Assembly: GCF_039822285.1 (NCBI RefSeq)
Contig: NZ_JBAJEY010000002.1
Coordinates: forward strand, 1 to 64,000
DNA: 64,000 bases
From: Thiofaba sp039822285
Lineage (GTDB): Bacteria; Pseudomonadota; Gammaproteobacteria; Halothiobacillales; Halothiobacillaceae
Direction: 5' to 3'
The position numbers and the translations under genes were made by a program. Positions 53,004-61,702 of this stretch are shown here, piece by piece. The notes below the pieces were generated by a model. The model did no database searches. It was not told the DNA's origin and saw only the letters and a list, made by a program, of their open reading frames with translations. Each line of letters opens with the position of its first letter. Within the stretch, counting starts at the first letter, position 1.

Positions 53004-54956
53004 CTACGGCCGGCTGCGGTAGAACTGCATCGGTACGGCCTGCACCTCGCGCGCCCGCTCGCGGGCCACGCTGCGCTTGAGCTTGCCGACCACGTGCATC
53101 TCGCAGGGCTTGCAGTCGAACACCAGCTTGAGTTTCTCGCTGCCGTTCATGAGCCACAGCGGTTCGGCCTTGATGGTGCCGTGCACGCCGAGCACCCCGC
53201 GCGTCTGCTTGGGGCAGAGGCTCAAGGAATAGCGCACGCAGTGCTTGGTGATCATCAAGGACACCTCGCCTTCTTCCTCGTGCGCCTCGAAGGCGGCGTC
53301 GATGAGCTTGACACCATGTTTGGCGTAAAAGTCGCGCGCCTTGTGGTTGAACACATTGGCCAGATAGGTGAGGTGCTCCGCAGGATAGGGCACGGGCGGC
53401 TCGACCGGCTTGGCGCGCTCAAGGCGCGGCAGGGCGGCCCGACGCGCGGCTTCCAGCGCCTCGATCCCCTCGCGCCGCAGCTGATTGACGAGGGAGGCGG
53501 GCACGAACCACGGTTCGCGCAGATCGAACGCGATCTCCACCGCCTCGAAGATCGTCGCCCCGAGCTTGCTTAAGTTCTCGCGCAGGCTGGCCTCCGCGCG
53601 TGCGGCATCGCGGGCCGCTTCCTTGGCGAGGAGGAGATGGGCGGTCGCGCGGTGACCGTCCTCATCGACCAGGGTCAGGGTGAGACCGTCCTCGGTATCG
53701 GCCAGGCGCATCCAGAGCTTGATGCGGCGTTCGGCAGATTTCCGCTCCAGCCCGCGCACCCAGCTCATGTCGCGGTTGCGGTTGATGGTGAGCCCTGGGC
53801 GCAGGTGCCTAAGCTCGCCGATGGGGTCCTTCGGCACCACCCGCCAGCGGTGGGGCGCCATCCGCTCGGCGGTATTGATCGCCATGCCGACCAGTTCGCG
53901 CTGCAGGTCGAAGTAGCACAGGCCATCGCCGTTGTGCAGTTCTATCCCCTCCTCGGTCTCGATCTCCACCGCGTCCTTGTGGACCTTCACCACCCAGCCG
54001 ATCGGCTGGCCTGGGTTCTTGGGCGAGTCGAAGGCGCCGATGTCGATCTGGCGGCCATTGACGAAGTAGTCCGTGGCGTCGCGGTTGAAGTTCTGCTTGG
54101 GATCAGGGGTGAAGAACAGCCGCGTGGTGCCGCTGGAGCTGCGGGCAAGCTGGGGACGTTCTTCAAGGATGGCATCCAGCAGGCGGCGGTAGTGGGCGGT
54201 GATGTTCTTCACATAGCCCATGTCCTTGTAGCGACCCTCGATCTTGAAGCTCTGGATGCCGGCGTCGATCAGGGCGGCGAGGTTCGCGCTCTGGTCGTTG
54301 TCCTTCATCGACAGCACGTGCTTGTCGTGCGCCAGGATGCGACCCTCGGCATCCCGCACCTCGTACGGCAGGCGGCAGGCCTGGTTGCACTCGCCGCGGT
54401 TGGCGCTGCGGCCGGTGTGGGCCTCGGAGATGTAGCACTGCCCGGAGTAGGCCACGCACAGCGCGCCGTGGATGAAGAACTCCAAGGGCACCGTGGTCGC
54501 GGCGCGGATGGCCTTGATCTGCTCGAGGGTCAGCTCGCGCGCCAGCACCAGCTGGGAGAGGCCCACATCCTGCAGAAAACGCGCCTTCTCCGGGGTGCGG
54601 ATGTCGCACTGGGTGCTGGCGTGCAACTGAATCGGCGGCAGGTCCAGCTCCAGCAGGCCCATGTCCTGGATGATGAGCGAGTCCGCCCCCGCCTCGAACA
54701 GCTGCCAGACCAGCCGGCGCGCCGGTTCCAGTTCATCGTCGCGCAGGATGGTGTTGAGGGTGACGTGGATGCGGGCGTGGAAGCGGTGGGCATACTCGAC
54801 CAGGCGGGCGATGTCGGCCACGCTGTTGTCGGCGCTCTTGCGCGCACCAAAGCCCGGACCGCCGATGTAGACCGCATCGGCCCCATGGTTGATGGCCTCG
54901 ATGCCGATCTCGGCATCGCGGGCGGGGGCGAGGAGTTCGAGTTGATGGTCGAGCAT
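53004..54956 (-). CDS. rlhA: 23S rRNA 5-hydroxycytidine synthase RlhA (U32 peptidase family)
   Basis: RlhA introduces 5-hydroxycytidine at 23S rRNA position 2501. The 650-residue protein keeps the family N-terminus (LELLAPARD, HGADAVYIGGPGFGAR), HASTQCDIRT, and the four cysteines in CVAYSGQC...GECNQAC that likely bind an Fe-S cluster. It also has the long C-terminal part (about 400-650) absent from the shorter TrhP. CPKQTRG and CKPCEMHVVGK lie near the end. E. coli RlhA (YdcP) has nearly the same length. Confidence 0.93.
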   Translation of the reverse strand: MLDHQLELLAPARDAEIGIEAINHGADAVYIGGPGFGARKSADNSVADIARLVEYAHRFHARIHVTLNTILRDDELEPARRLVWQLFEAGADSLIIQDMGLLELDLPPIQLHASTQCDIRTPEKARFLQDVGLSQLVLARELTLEQIKAIRAATTVPLEFFIHGALCVAYSGQCYISEAHTGRSANRGECNQACRLPYEVRDAEGRILAHDKHVLSMKDNDQSANLAALIDAGIQSFKIEGRYKDMGYVKNITAHYRRLLDAILEERPQLARSSSGTTRLFFTPDPKQNFNRDATDYFVNGRQIDIGAFDSPKNPGQPIGWVVKVHKDAVEIETEEGIELHNGDGLCYFDLQRELVGMAINTAERMAPHRWRVVPKDPIGELRHLRPGLTINRNRDMSWVRGLERKSAERRIKLWMRLADTEDGLTLTLVDEDGHRATAHLLLAKEAARDAARAEASLRENLSKLGATIFEAVEIAFDLREPWFVPASLVNQLRREGIEALEAARRAALPRLERAKPVEPPVPYPAEHLTYLANVFNHKARDFYAKHGVKLIDAAFEAHEEEGEVSLMITKHCVRYSLSLCPKQTRGVLGVHGTIKAEPLWLMNGSEKLKLVFDCKPCEMHVVGKLKRSVARERAREVQAVPMQFYRSRP

Positions 54957-54994
54957 GTGCTTGCCTCGTCGATCAGTCAGCTCAACACGTCGCC

Positions 54995-56419
54995 TCAGTC
55001 ACCCCGGCGCGGGGCGCGGTTCCCGCTGCGGGCCTGGCCTGCGCGCGCGCCCTCGGGACGGGGCCCACGCCGTTCGCCGGCCGGCCGTTCGGCGCGGTTG
55101 CCGACGTTGTCCGGACGCGGGCCGCGACGCTCGCTGCCCGTACGATTTGCCCCCTCGGCGCGAGGGGCGCGCGGCGGGCAGCCTTCACTGGAGCGGGCCG
55201 TGCCTTGTGTCGGACGGCCGCCGCCACGCGAGCCGCGCGGACCGTTGCGGCCATTCTGGATCGGTTCCGGCTTGATGCTCGGGTCCACCTCGAAGCCCGG
55301 CACGATCTCGCGCGGCAGTTCGCGCTTGATCAGGCGCTCGATGTCGCGCAGCAGCTTGTGCTCGTCCACGCAGACCAGCGAGATGGCCTCGCCCTCGGCC
55401 CCCGCGCGGCCGGTGCGGCCGATGCGGTGCACGTAGTCCTCGGGCACGTTCGGCAGCTCGTAGTTGACCACGTGCGGCAGCTCGGCGATGTCGATGCCGC
55501 GCGCGGCGATGTCGGTCGCCACCAGCACCGCCAGGCTGCCGGATTTGAACTCGGACAGCGCGCGGGTGCGGGCGGACTGGCTCTTGTTGCCATGGATGGC
55601 GAGCGCGGGGATGCCGTCGTTGCTCAGCTGCTCGGCCAGGCGATTGGCGCCGTGCTTGGTGCGGGTGAACACCAGCACCTGGTGCCAGTCGTTGTCCTTG
55701 ATCAGCTTGGCCAGCAGGTGGCGCTTCTTCTCGCGGTCGACCGGGTAGATCTTCTGCGCGATGGTGTCGGCGGTGGCATTGCGGCGCGCCACCTCGATCA
55801 GTTGCGGGTTGTCCAGCAGGCGGTCGGCCAGGGCCTTGATCTCATCCGAGAAGGTGGCGGAGAACAACAGGTTCTGCCGCTTGGCGGGCAGCAGGGCCAG
55901 CACGCGCTTGATGTCGTGGATGAATCCCATGTCCAGCATGCGGTCGGCCTCGTCCAGCACCAGGATCTCGACCTTGGAGAGGTCGACGTTGCCCTGCTGG
56001 TGGTGGTCGAGCAGGCGGCCCGGGGTGGCGACGAGGATGTCCACGCCCTGACGCAGGCGGTCGGTCTGCGGCTGCATCCCGACGCCGCCGAACATGACCA
56101 TGGAGGAGAGTTTCAGGTAGCGGCCATAGGCGCGCACGCTCTCCTCGACTTGGGCGGCAAGCTCGCGGGTGGGTGTGAGGACCAGGGCGCGCACCTGGCC
56201 GCGGCCGGGCGGGCCCTTGCGGGTCGCATTCAGGCGCTGCAGGAGCGGCAGGGTGAAGCCGGCGGTCTTGCCAGTGCCGGTCTGCGCCCCGGCCAGAAGA
56301 TCCTTGCCGGTGAGCACGGCGGGGATGGCCTGGGCCTGGATGGGGGTGGGGGTGGTGTAGCCGCGCTCTTCGACGGCACGGACGATCTCGGCGGACAGGC
56401 CAAGGGAGGCAAAGGACAT
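54995..56419 (-). CDS. rhlE: DEAD-box RNA helicase RhlE
   Basis: The 474-residue protein has Q motif TTPTPIQAQAIP, Walker A AQTGTGKT, DEAD box VLDEADRMLDMG, SAT motif LFSATF, and RGIDIAELPHVVNYELP with the arginine finger HRIGRTGR. A C-terminal tail (about residues 375-474) is Arg/Gly/Pro-rich and low complexity, with repeats such as ERRGPRP. RhlE acts in RNA decay and ribosome maturation. The ATG at 56419 has GGAAAAG upstream; the alternative ATG 56443 would add eight residues. The leader contains a run of seven U residues. Confidence 0.95.
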   Translation of the reverse strand: MSFASLGLSAEIVRAVEERGYTTPTPIQAQAIPAVLTGKDLLAGAQTGTGKTAGFTLPLLQRLNATRKGPPGRGQVRALVLTPTRELAAQVEESVRAYGRYLKLSSMVMFGGVGMQPQTDRLRQGVDILVATPGRLLDHHQQGNVDLSKVEILVLDEADRMLDMGFIHDIKRVLALLPAKRQNLLFSATFSDEIKALADRLLDNPQLIEVARRNATADTIAQKIYPVDREKKRHLLAKLIKDNDWHQVLVFTRTKHGANRLAEQLSNDGIPALAIHGNKSQSARTRALSEFKSGSLAVLVATDIAARGIDIAELPHVVNYELPNVPEDYVHRIGRTGRAGAEGEAISLVCVDEHKLLRDIERLIKRELPREIVPGFEVDPSIKPEPIQNGRNGPRGSRGGGRPTQGTARSSEGCPPRAPRAEGANRTGSERRGPRPDNVGNRAERPAGERRGPRPEGARAGQARSGNRAPRRGD

Positions 56420-56591
56420 GGATTTCTTTTCCGAAAAAAACATCGGCCTGTCGCCGACCCTTTCCAGATCGAGGCGCCAGTCTAAGGCAGACGAGGGTGA
56501 GGGCACGGGGCCCGGAAGACACGCGCCGCAAGACTGATGCGGAGCAGGGTGCGCATTGTAGCAGAGTTGGACCGCCCAGCCCGCGACTTGT

Positions 56592-59063
56592 TCAATCGGA
56601 TCTTCCTGCACTGCGCGGCCAGCCGAGGGCCGCGAGCAGCGCGGCGAGGATCCCGCTGCCCGAGGCCATGAGCAGGTCGTCCCAGTGCAGCGGCTTAAGG
56701 TGCAGCAGATCCGCCATGGAAGGCACCTGCACCAGCAGCAAGGACAGGCCGAGGGTCGCCGCAACGATCGTCCGCGCGGACCTGCCGCGCAGGCGGCTGA
56801 GTGTAGCGGCGAACCCCGCGCTGGCGGCGCCCAGAGTCATCAGCGCCATCGCCCGTGCATGCTCGACGTTGTTGCCGCCACCCAGGCTGTAGAGATAGTT
56901 GAGCAGCACAAGTCCGGTCGTCATGCCTCCGGCGAGGGCGATCGCCAACCACTGCCGCGCACCGAAGAAGCGCACCCGACGGCCACGGTGGGGCGGCGCG
57001 AGACGGTGGTTGCCGGGCAAGTCCTGGAAGGCCAGCAGGGCGGTGGGGTGGATGATCAGCTCCAGCCAGACGATATGGATCGGCAGGTAGAGCAAGGGGT
57101 AGCCGAGCAGCGGCACCAGCGCCGCCGTGACGACCAGCGGGATGTGCACCATCAGCAGGTACAGGAAGCTCAGCTGCAGGTTGGTGAACAGCTGGCGCCC
57201 CTCGGCGATGGCGCTCACGATGCTGCGGAAGTTGTCGTCCAGCAGTACGATGGCCGCCACCTCGCGCGCGCTCTGGGTGCCACGCCCGCCCATGGCGATG
57301 CCGATGTCGGCCGCCTGCAGCGCGGGTACGTCATTCACCCCGTCGCCGGTCACGGCCACGATCTCCCCCTGCCCCTGCAGGGCGCGCACCAAGGTCAGCT
57401 TCTGCGCCGGCGTGGCGCGCGCCACCACGTCGATCTCACGCGCAATGGCCCCCTGCGTGGCCCGGATACGCTGCTCCAGTTCGTCACCGACGATGACGAC
57501 CGGCGCGTCCCCGCCGAGGCCAATCTCCCGCGCCACGGCCCGCGCGGTGGCCGGATGGTCGCCGGTGACCATGACGACCTGGATCCGCGCATCCTGGCAG
57601 GTCCGTACCGCCGTCGACGCCTCGGGCCGCACCGGATCCTCGAACGCGAGCAGACCGGCGAAGGCAAAGCCCCGATCCGGCTCACCGCCTGCCCAGGCCC
57701 CGTCCAGTTCCCGACTGGCGCAGGCGATGACCTTATGGCCGCTGCCGGCCAGCTCAGCGACGCGTGCCAGCCAAGTCCCGGCCTCGGCGGCGTCGATGGC
57801 GCACTGCCCAAGCACCACCTCGGGCGCCCCCTTCACTGCCGCCAACAGCCGCCCGCCCTCGCGCACCACACCGGTCTCGCGCTTGCGGTCCTCGGTGAAC
57901 GGGAAGCTCTGCACCCGCTCGCCCCCGGCCGACGCCCCGAACGCCTCGAGGATGGCCCGGTCCATCGGGTCGCCGCTCTCCGCGCGCGAGGCGGCCAGGG
58001 CGGCCCGCCGGATCGACGCCTCGCCTGCGGGATCGGCCGGGAGGATGTGGGCGAGGATCAAACGCCCCTCGGTGATCGTGCCGGTCTTGTCGGAGCAGAT
58101 GGCCGTCACCCGGCCGATGTTCTCGACCACCACCGCCCGCCGCACCAGGGCCTGGCGCCGGGCCAGGCGGTACACACCGACACCGAGGAAGAAGGTCAGC
58201 ACCACCGGGAATTCCTCAGGAATGGCGGCCACGGCGAGGGTCACCGCACTGAGGATGGCGTCGACCAGCCCGTGCCCCTGGGCCAGCCGCACGGCGGCGA
58301 GCGCCACGCAGATGACCAGCGCGGCCACGATGAGGATGGTGACGAGCCCAGCCACCGCCTGCTGCAGCGGCGTGCGTTCGCGCGAGCCGCTCAGGGCCGA
58401 GCGGACGATCTCACCGTACAACGTCTCCGCCCCCGTCCAGACCACACGCAGGCGCGCCGTGCCGGTCAGCACGCGGGTCCCGGCCAGGCCCAGATGCCCG
58501 CCCTCGACGGGGAGCTCGTGGCCGTCGGACGGCCAACCGGACAGGGCCTGCTTGCGCACGGGATAGGCCTCACCGGTGAGCGCCGACTCGTCGACCTGCA
58601 GCCCTTCCGCCCGGACCAGCACGCCGTCCGCCGGGAAAGCCTCGCCCGGGCCGAGCTCCACCAGGTCGCCCGGCACCAGCTCCGTGGCGGGCAGGGTGAC
58701 GGCCCGTCCGTCACGAATGACGCGGGCCTGGGTGGCGAGCTGCCGGCTCAAGCCCGCGACCGAGGCCTGGGTGCGCCGGTGCAGGAAGGCATCCATGCCG
58801 AAGATCGGAATCAAGGCCAGCAGCAGGATGACCGATTCGGTGAGCTCGCCGACGAAGGCGAACAGCCCGCTCGCCACCAACAGGAACCACAGCATCGGGT
58901 CCTTGAGGGTGTCGGCGATCAGGGTCCGCCAGTCGTGCGGCGGTGTTTCGATGATGATGTTCGGCCCGTGGCGCCCCCGGCGGGACGCGGCCTCCTCGGC
59001 CGTCAGGCCCCGCTCGTCGTCCCCGAGCCCGCCGAGGCGCCCGGTGGGCAGCAGACGGTTCAC
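56592..59063 (-). CDS. Cation-transporting P-type ATPase
   Basis: The 823-residue pump has an A-domain motif LTGEAYPV (TGEA, where most pumps have TGES), TM4 AIPEEFPVV, phosphorylation site SDKTGT, hinge TGDGVND and about ten helices. TM6 has the unusual WLELIIHPTA. It resembles the P2-type cation pumps but lacks the canonical PEGLP and TD residues, so the ion is uncertain (calcium, magnesium or other). It starts at GTG 59063, 19 bases after the hemB stop, and is probably co-transcribed with hemB. Confidence 0.88.
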   Translation of the reverse strand: MNRLLPTGRLGGLGDDERGLTAEEAASRRGRHGPNIIIETPPHDWRTLIADTLKDPMLWFLLVASGLFAFVGELTESVILLLALIPIFGMDAFLHRRTQASVAGLSRQLATQARVIRDGRAVTLPATELVPGDLVELGPGEAFPADGVLVRAEGLQVDESALTGEAYPVRKQALSGWPSDGHELPVEGGHLGLAGTRVLTGTARLRVVWTGAETLYGEIVRSALSGSRERTPLQQAVAGLVTILIVAALVICVALAAVRLAQGHGLVDAILSAVTLAVAAIPEEFPVVLTFFLGVGVYRLARRQALVRRAVVVENIGRVTAICSDKTGTITEGRLILAHILPADPAGEASIRRAALAASRAESGDPMDRAILEAFGASAGGERVQSFPFTEDRKRETGVVREGGRLLAAVKGAPEVVLGQCAIDAAEAGTWLARVAELAGSGHKVIACASRELDGAWAGGEPDRGFAFAGLLAFEDPVRPEASTAVRTCQDARIQVVMVTGDHPATARAVAREIGLGGDAPVVIVGDELEQRIRATQGAIAREIDVVARATPAQKLTLVRALQGQGEIVAVTGDGVNDVPALQAADIGIAMGGRGTQSAREVAAIVLLDDNFRSIVSAIAEGRQLFTNLQLSFLYLLMVHIPLVVTAALVPLLGYPLLYLPIHIVWLELIIHPTALLAFQDLPGNHRLAPPHRGRRVRFFGARQWLAIALAGGMTTGLVLLNYLYSLGGGNNVEHARAMALMTLGAASAGFAATLSRLRGRSARTIVAATLGLSLLLVQVPSMADLLHLKPLHWDDLLMASGSGILAALLAALGWPRSAGRSD

Positions 59064-59082
59064 ACGCGGCCCCGCGCCAGTC

Positions 59083-60084
59083 TCAGCGCCCCCTCAGCCA
59101 GCCCGCCACGTCCAGCGCGGCGTAGGTCAGGATGCCATCCGCCCCGGCGCGCTTGATCGACACCAGGCTCTCGAGCATGCACTTCTCCCAGTCCAGCCAG
59201 CCGTTCTGCGCGGCGGCCTTAAGCATGGCGTACTCGCCCGAGACCTGGTAAACGAAGGTCGGGGCGCGAAAGGTGTCCTTGATACGGCGCACGATGTCGA
59301 GGTAAGGCAGCCCCGGCTTGACCATCACCATGTCCGCGCCCTCCTGCAGGTCCAGCGCCACCTCGTGCAGGGCCTCATCCGAATTGGCCGGGTCCATCTG
59401 GTAGGTCGACTTGTTGCCCTTGCCCAGGTTACCCGCGGAACCCACGGCGTCGCGGAACGGGCCGTAGAAGCTGGAGGCGTACTTGGCGGAATAGGCCATG
59501 ATCCGGGTGTGGATGTGACCTTCAGACTCCAGCGCCTCGCGGATCAGGCCGATGCGGCCGTCCATCATGTCGCTGGGCGCGACCACGTCAGCGCCCGCCT
59601 CGGCATGGGAGAGGGCCTGTTTCACCAGCGCCTCCACCGTCTCGTCGTTCAGCACATAGCCGGAGGCGTCGATCAGCCCGTCCTGACCGTGGGTGGTAAA
59701 CGGATCCAGCGCCACGTCGGTCATCACTCCAAGCTCGGGGAAGCGGGCCTTCAGCTCGCGCACCGCGCGCTGGGCGAGCCCGTCCGGGTTCCACGCCTCG
59801 GCGGCATCCAGCGACTTCTTCTCCAGCGGGGTGACGGGGAAGATCGCCAGCATGGGGATGCCGAGTTCCATGGCCCGTTCGGCAGTGGAAAGCAGCACGT
59901 CGATGGACTGCCTCTCCACGCCCGGCATGGAGACCACCGGCTCCGTACGCCCCGCCCCTTCCAGCACGAACACGGGCAGGATCAGGTCATCGGCGCTCAA
60001 GCGGGTCTCGCGCATCAGGCGGCGGCTGAAATCGTCACGGCGCATGCGGCGCATGCGGGTCATGGAAAAGGCACGGTTGAACAT
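59083..60084 (-). CDS. hemB: Delta-aminolevulinic acid dehydratase (porphobilinogen synthase)
   Basis: HemB condenses two aminolevulinate molecules to porphobilinogen for haem. The 333-residue protein has RMRRMRRDDFSRRLMRET, the metal region DVALDPFTTHGQDG (the magnesium type, aspartates in place of the zinc cysteines), catalytic lysines in SAKYASSFYGPFRD and MVKPGLPYLD. The ATG at 60084 has GAGGA 7 bases upstream; the upstream ATG 60105 is less good. Confidence 0.97.
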   Translation of the reverse strand: MFNRAFSMTRMRRMRRDDFSRRLMRETRLSADDLILPVFVLEGAGRTEPVVSMPGVERQSIDVLLSTAERAMELGIPMLAIFPVTPLEKKSLDAAEAWNPDGLAQRAVRELKARFPELGVMTDVALDPFTTHGQDGLIDASGYVLNDETVEALVKQALSHAEAGADVVAPSDMMDGRIGLIREALESEGHIHTRIMAYSAKYASSFYGPFRDAVGSAGNLGKGNKSTYQMDPANSDEALHEVALDLQEGADMVMVKPGLPYLDIVRRIKDTFRAPTFVYQVSGEYAMLKAAAQNGWLDWEKCMLESLVSIKRAGADGILTYAALDVAGWLRGR

Positions 60085-60141
60085 TAGAGAATCCTCATTC
60101 AGCATGCATCCATTCTAACGACCCTTACCCGAGATTGGGCC

Positions 60142-60573
60142 ATGGCATTCATCGAGTTCGCCTTCCTCCACCCCGGCGCCCATGAGCGCTTCCTCGAGGC
60201 CGCCCGCGCCCGCGGCCTGACCGCTTCCTGGCATGAGGATGCCATCGGCACCGGCGCCACCATCGTCCGCGTGCAGGAAGAAGGGCTCACCCCCGAGATC
60301 GAGGACGAGCTGGAGGCCCTCGCCCTCGAGCTGGACGAGGAAGGCCAGAGCTGGGCCGATGCCATCGGCGGGGACGTCCGCCTCTCCGCGGTCGGCATCG
60401 TCGTCCACCTTGCGGACGGCAGCCAGTCCCTCGCCCGCGTCGAGCCCGACATGGTGCGCCGCATCCTCACCGTCCTCAGCCCCGAGGAGCTCGGCCAGTT
60501 CGTGGCGAAGATCGCGGACGCGGTCGAAAACCCGGACGACTCGCCCCTCTGCAAGGCCTTTCATGAAGGCTGA
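60142..60573 (+). CDS. Protein of unknown function, acidic, 143 residues
   Basis: I do not recognise it. The N-terminal part (MAFIEFAFLHPGAHERFLEAARARGL) looks like a small alpha/beta domain, and the middle is strongly acidic (EEGLTPEIEDELEALALELDEEG). It starts 57 bases from the divergent hemB start and is followed by 60608 after 34 bases, so the two probably form a transcript. No cysteines of a metal site, no membrane segments. Confidence 0.7.
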   Translation: MAFIEFAFLHPGAHERFLEAARARGLTASWHEDAIGTGATIVRVQEEGLTPEIEDELEALALELDEEGQSWADAIGGDVRLSAVGIVVHLADGSQSLARVEPDMVRRILTVLSPEELGQFVAKIADAVENPDDSPLCKAFHEG

Positions 60574-60607
60574 GGCCCCGTCCCGCAACAGGGCGGGGTG
60601 AGGGGCC

Positions 60608-61084
60608 ATGCTCGACCTCGCCGCCTGGCACGCTGAACCCCTCGACCAAGGCGAGGCCGAGACCCGCCTCGCAAGGCTTGGCACGGCCACGGCCTGGACG
60701 GAGCGCCTCGAGGCCCTACGTCTGCGCCTCATGCTCGGCCTACCCGCCACGATGCAGCGCGAGGTGCTCATGGCCGAGGCAGACGACGACCTCCAGCGCG
60801 CCGCCGTCGAGCTCATCACCGGCCAGGTCATGCTGGCACGGCGGATGAAGGGGGCGTGGGACTGGCTCGACGCGGCGGAAAAACGGCTGGCCCATCGCCT
60901 ACCCGGGCCGGGCTACCTTGCGCTGCTGCGACGGCACGCCATGCTGCGGACGCTTCCCCTGTTCGACCAGCCGAAGGCCATGCGGCCTTTGAAGGAGTTG
61001 CTGGCGATTGCGGCGGCGACCGCCCGGCTTGAAGGGATGAAGCGGCCTGACTATGCAGGGGATCAGCGCGATACGTTGGGCTGA
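60608..61084 (+). CDS. Protein of unknown function, helical, 158 residues
   Basis: I do not recognise it. It is mostly alpha-helical by composition (Leu, Ala, Arg, Glu), with AAVELITGQVMLARRMKGAWDWLDAAEKRLAHRL in the middle, and no membrane helices. The start ATG at 60608 follows GGGGTGAGGGGCC. It lies 34 bases after the acidic protein gene. The gene ends just before the repeat-filled gap that contains element B. Confidence 0.6.
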   Translation: MLDLAAWHAEPLDQGEAETRLARLGTATAWTERLEALRLRLMLGLPATMQREVLMAEADDDLQRAAVELITGQVMLARRMKGAWDWLDAAEKRLAHRLPGPGYLALLRRHAMLRTLPLFDQPKAMRPLKELLAIAAATARLEGMKRPDYAGDQRDTLG

Positions 61085-61702
61085 GTTGATTTGCGTGGGA
61101 GCAACTGTCTTGTTTGCGTAGCCCCCCGAGTCCCTTGGACGTTTGGAGGTGGGCCAAGACCCGAGCGTGGGCAGCCCCTCCCCCTGGAGGGGGGAGGGTT
61201 GGGGAGGGGGTGAGCGAAGCAGCGACGCAGCCATCGGCCCCGCAGGCTGCGCCAGCGTCGCGTTCAGGAGGTTTGTCGAGGTGCCCTGAAGGTCGAAGGC
61301 CGCGATCCAGGCTGTGTCAAAAGCCTTTGACACAGCCTGGAAATGCGAGCCATGGATGGCTCGCGCGAGAATCAATCACAATAAGTGATTGATTCTCGGA
61401 GCCCGTCGCGGGCATGTACCGCGACGTTCTCGAAGGCCGAACCCCGCAGGGGCTTCCGGCATGGATGCCGGAAGGGCGTGAGAGGAGGACCAGGCGAGTT
61501 TCAAAAGGGCAGGACAGCCCTTTTGAAACAGTCTGGATCGTGGGGCTTTATGGCTCTTGCTGCGCTCCTTCCAGACCAGGTGGGTTTCACCCTCTCCCCC
61601 ATCCCCTCCCCCCCTGAAGGGGGAGGGGAGCAAGGAGGCATTCCGGTTGTGGGAGCCGCGTGCCGCGGCGGCACGCCGCCCACATCGGAGCCCACCCAGT
61701 GC
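61085..61702. repeat. Convergent gap filled with repeats
   Basis: No gene is supported in these 618 bases. They hold a CCCTCCCC/GGGGAGGG palindrome (61180-61212), the 230-bp element copy B (61307-61536), a second palindrome of that class (61589-61630) and a GTGGGAGCCGCGTGCCGCGG-type REP pair (61648-61684). The pieces resemble those around copy A and the batD-like gene. Confidence 0.8.
61307..61536 (+). repeat. 230-bp multi-hairpin element, copy B (MITE-like, GGA loops)
   Basis: It has the same length and hairpin order as copy A (24326-24555). The first hairpin is a perfect 15-bp stem (61307-61321 with 61326-61340). Then GCGAGCC-ATGGAT-GGCTCGC (61345-61364); CGAGAATCAATCAC with GTGATTGATTCTCG (61366-61398); GTCGCGG/CCGCGAC (61405-61425); CTTCCGGC-ATGGAT-GCCGGAAG (61453-61474); and a 13-bp stem with loop AGGACA (61498-61529). 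The 3' part is identical to copy A over 117 bases (24434-24550). The 5' part differs at about 17 positions, of which six form three compensatory pairs. The ends CGATCCAG and CTGGATCG extend the inverted repeat. It lies downstream of 60608 in the same orientation. Confidence 0.88.

Noticed and set aside
56685..59156. Plus-strand open frame opposite the P-type ATPase, of the same length (823 codons)
   Set aside because: A coincidence of GC-rich antisense reading; the P-type ATPase motifs are on the other strand.
60899..61375. Minus-strand frame through element B with a protein-like stretch (DTAWIAAFDLQGTSTNLLNATLAQ)
   Set aside because: It crosses two repeats and has no recognisable start context or family. 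It could be a gene remnant but is not supported.
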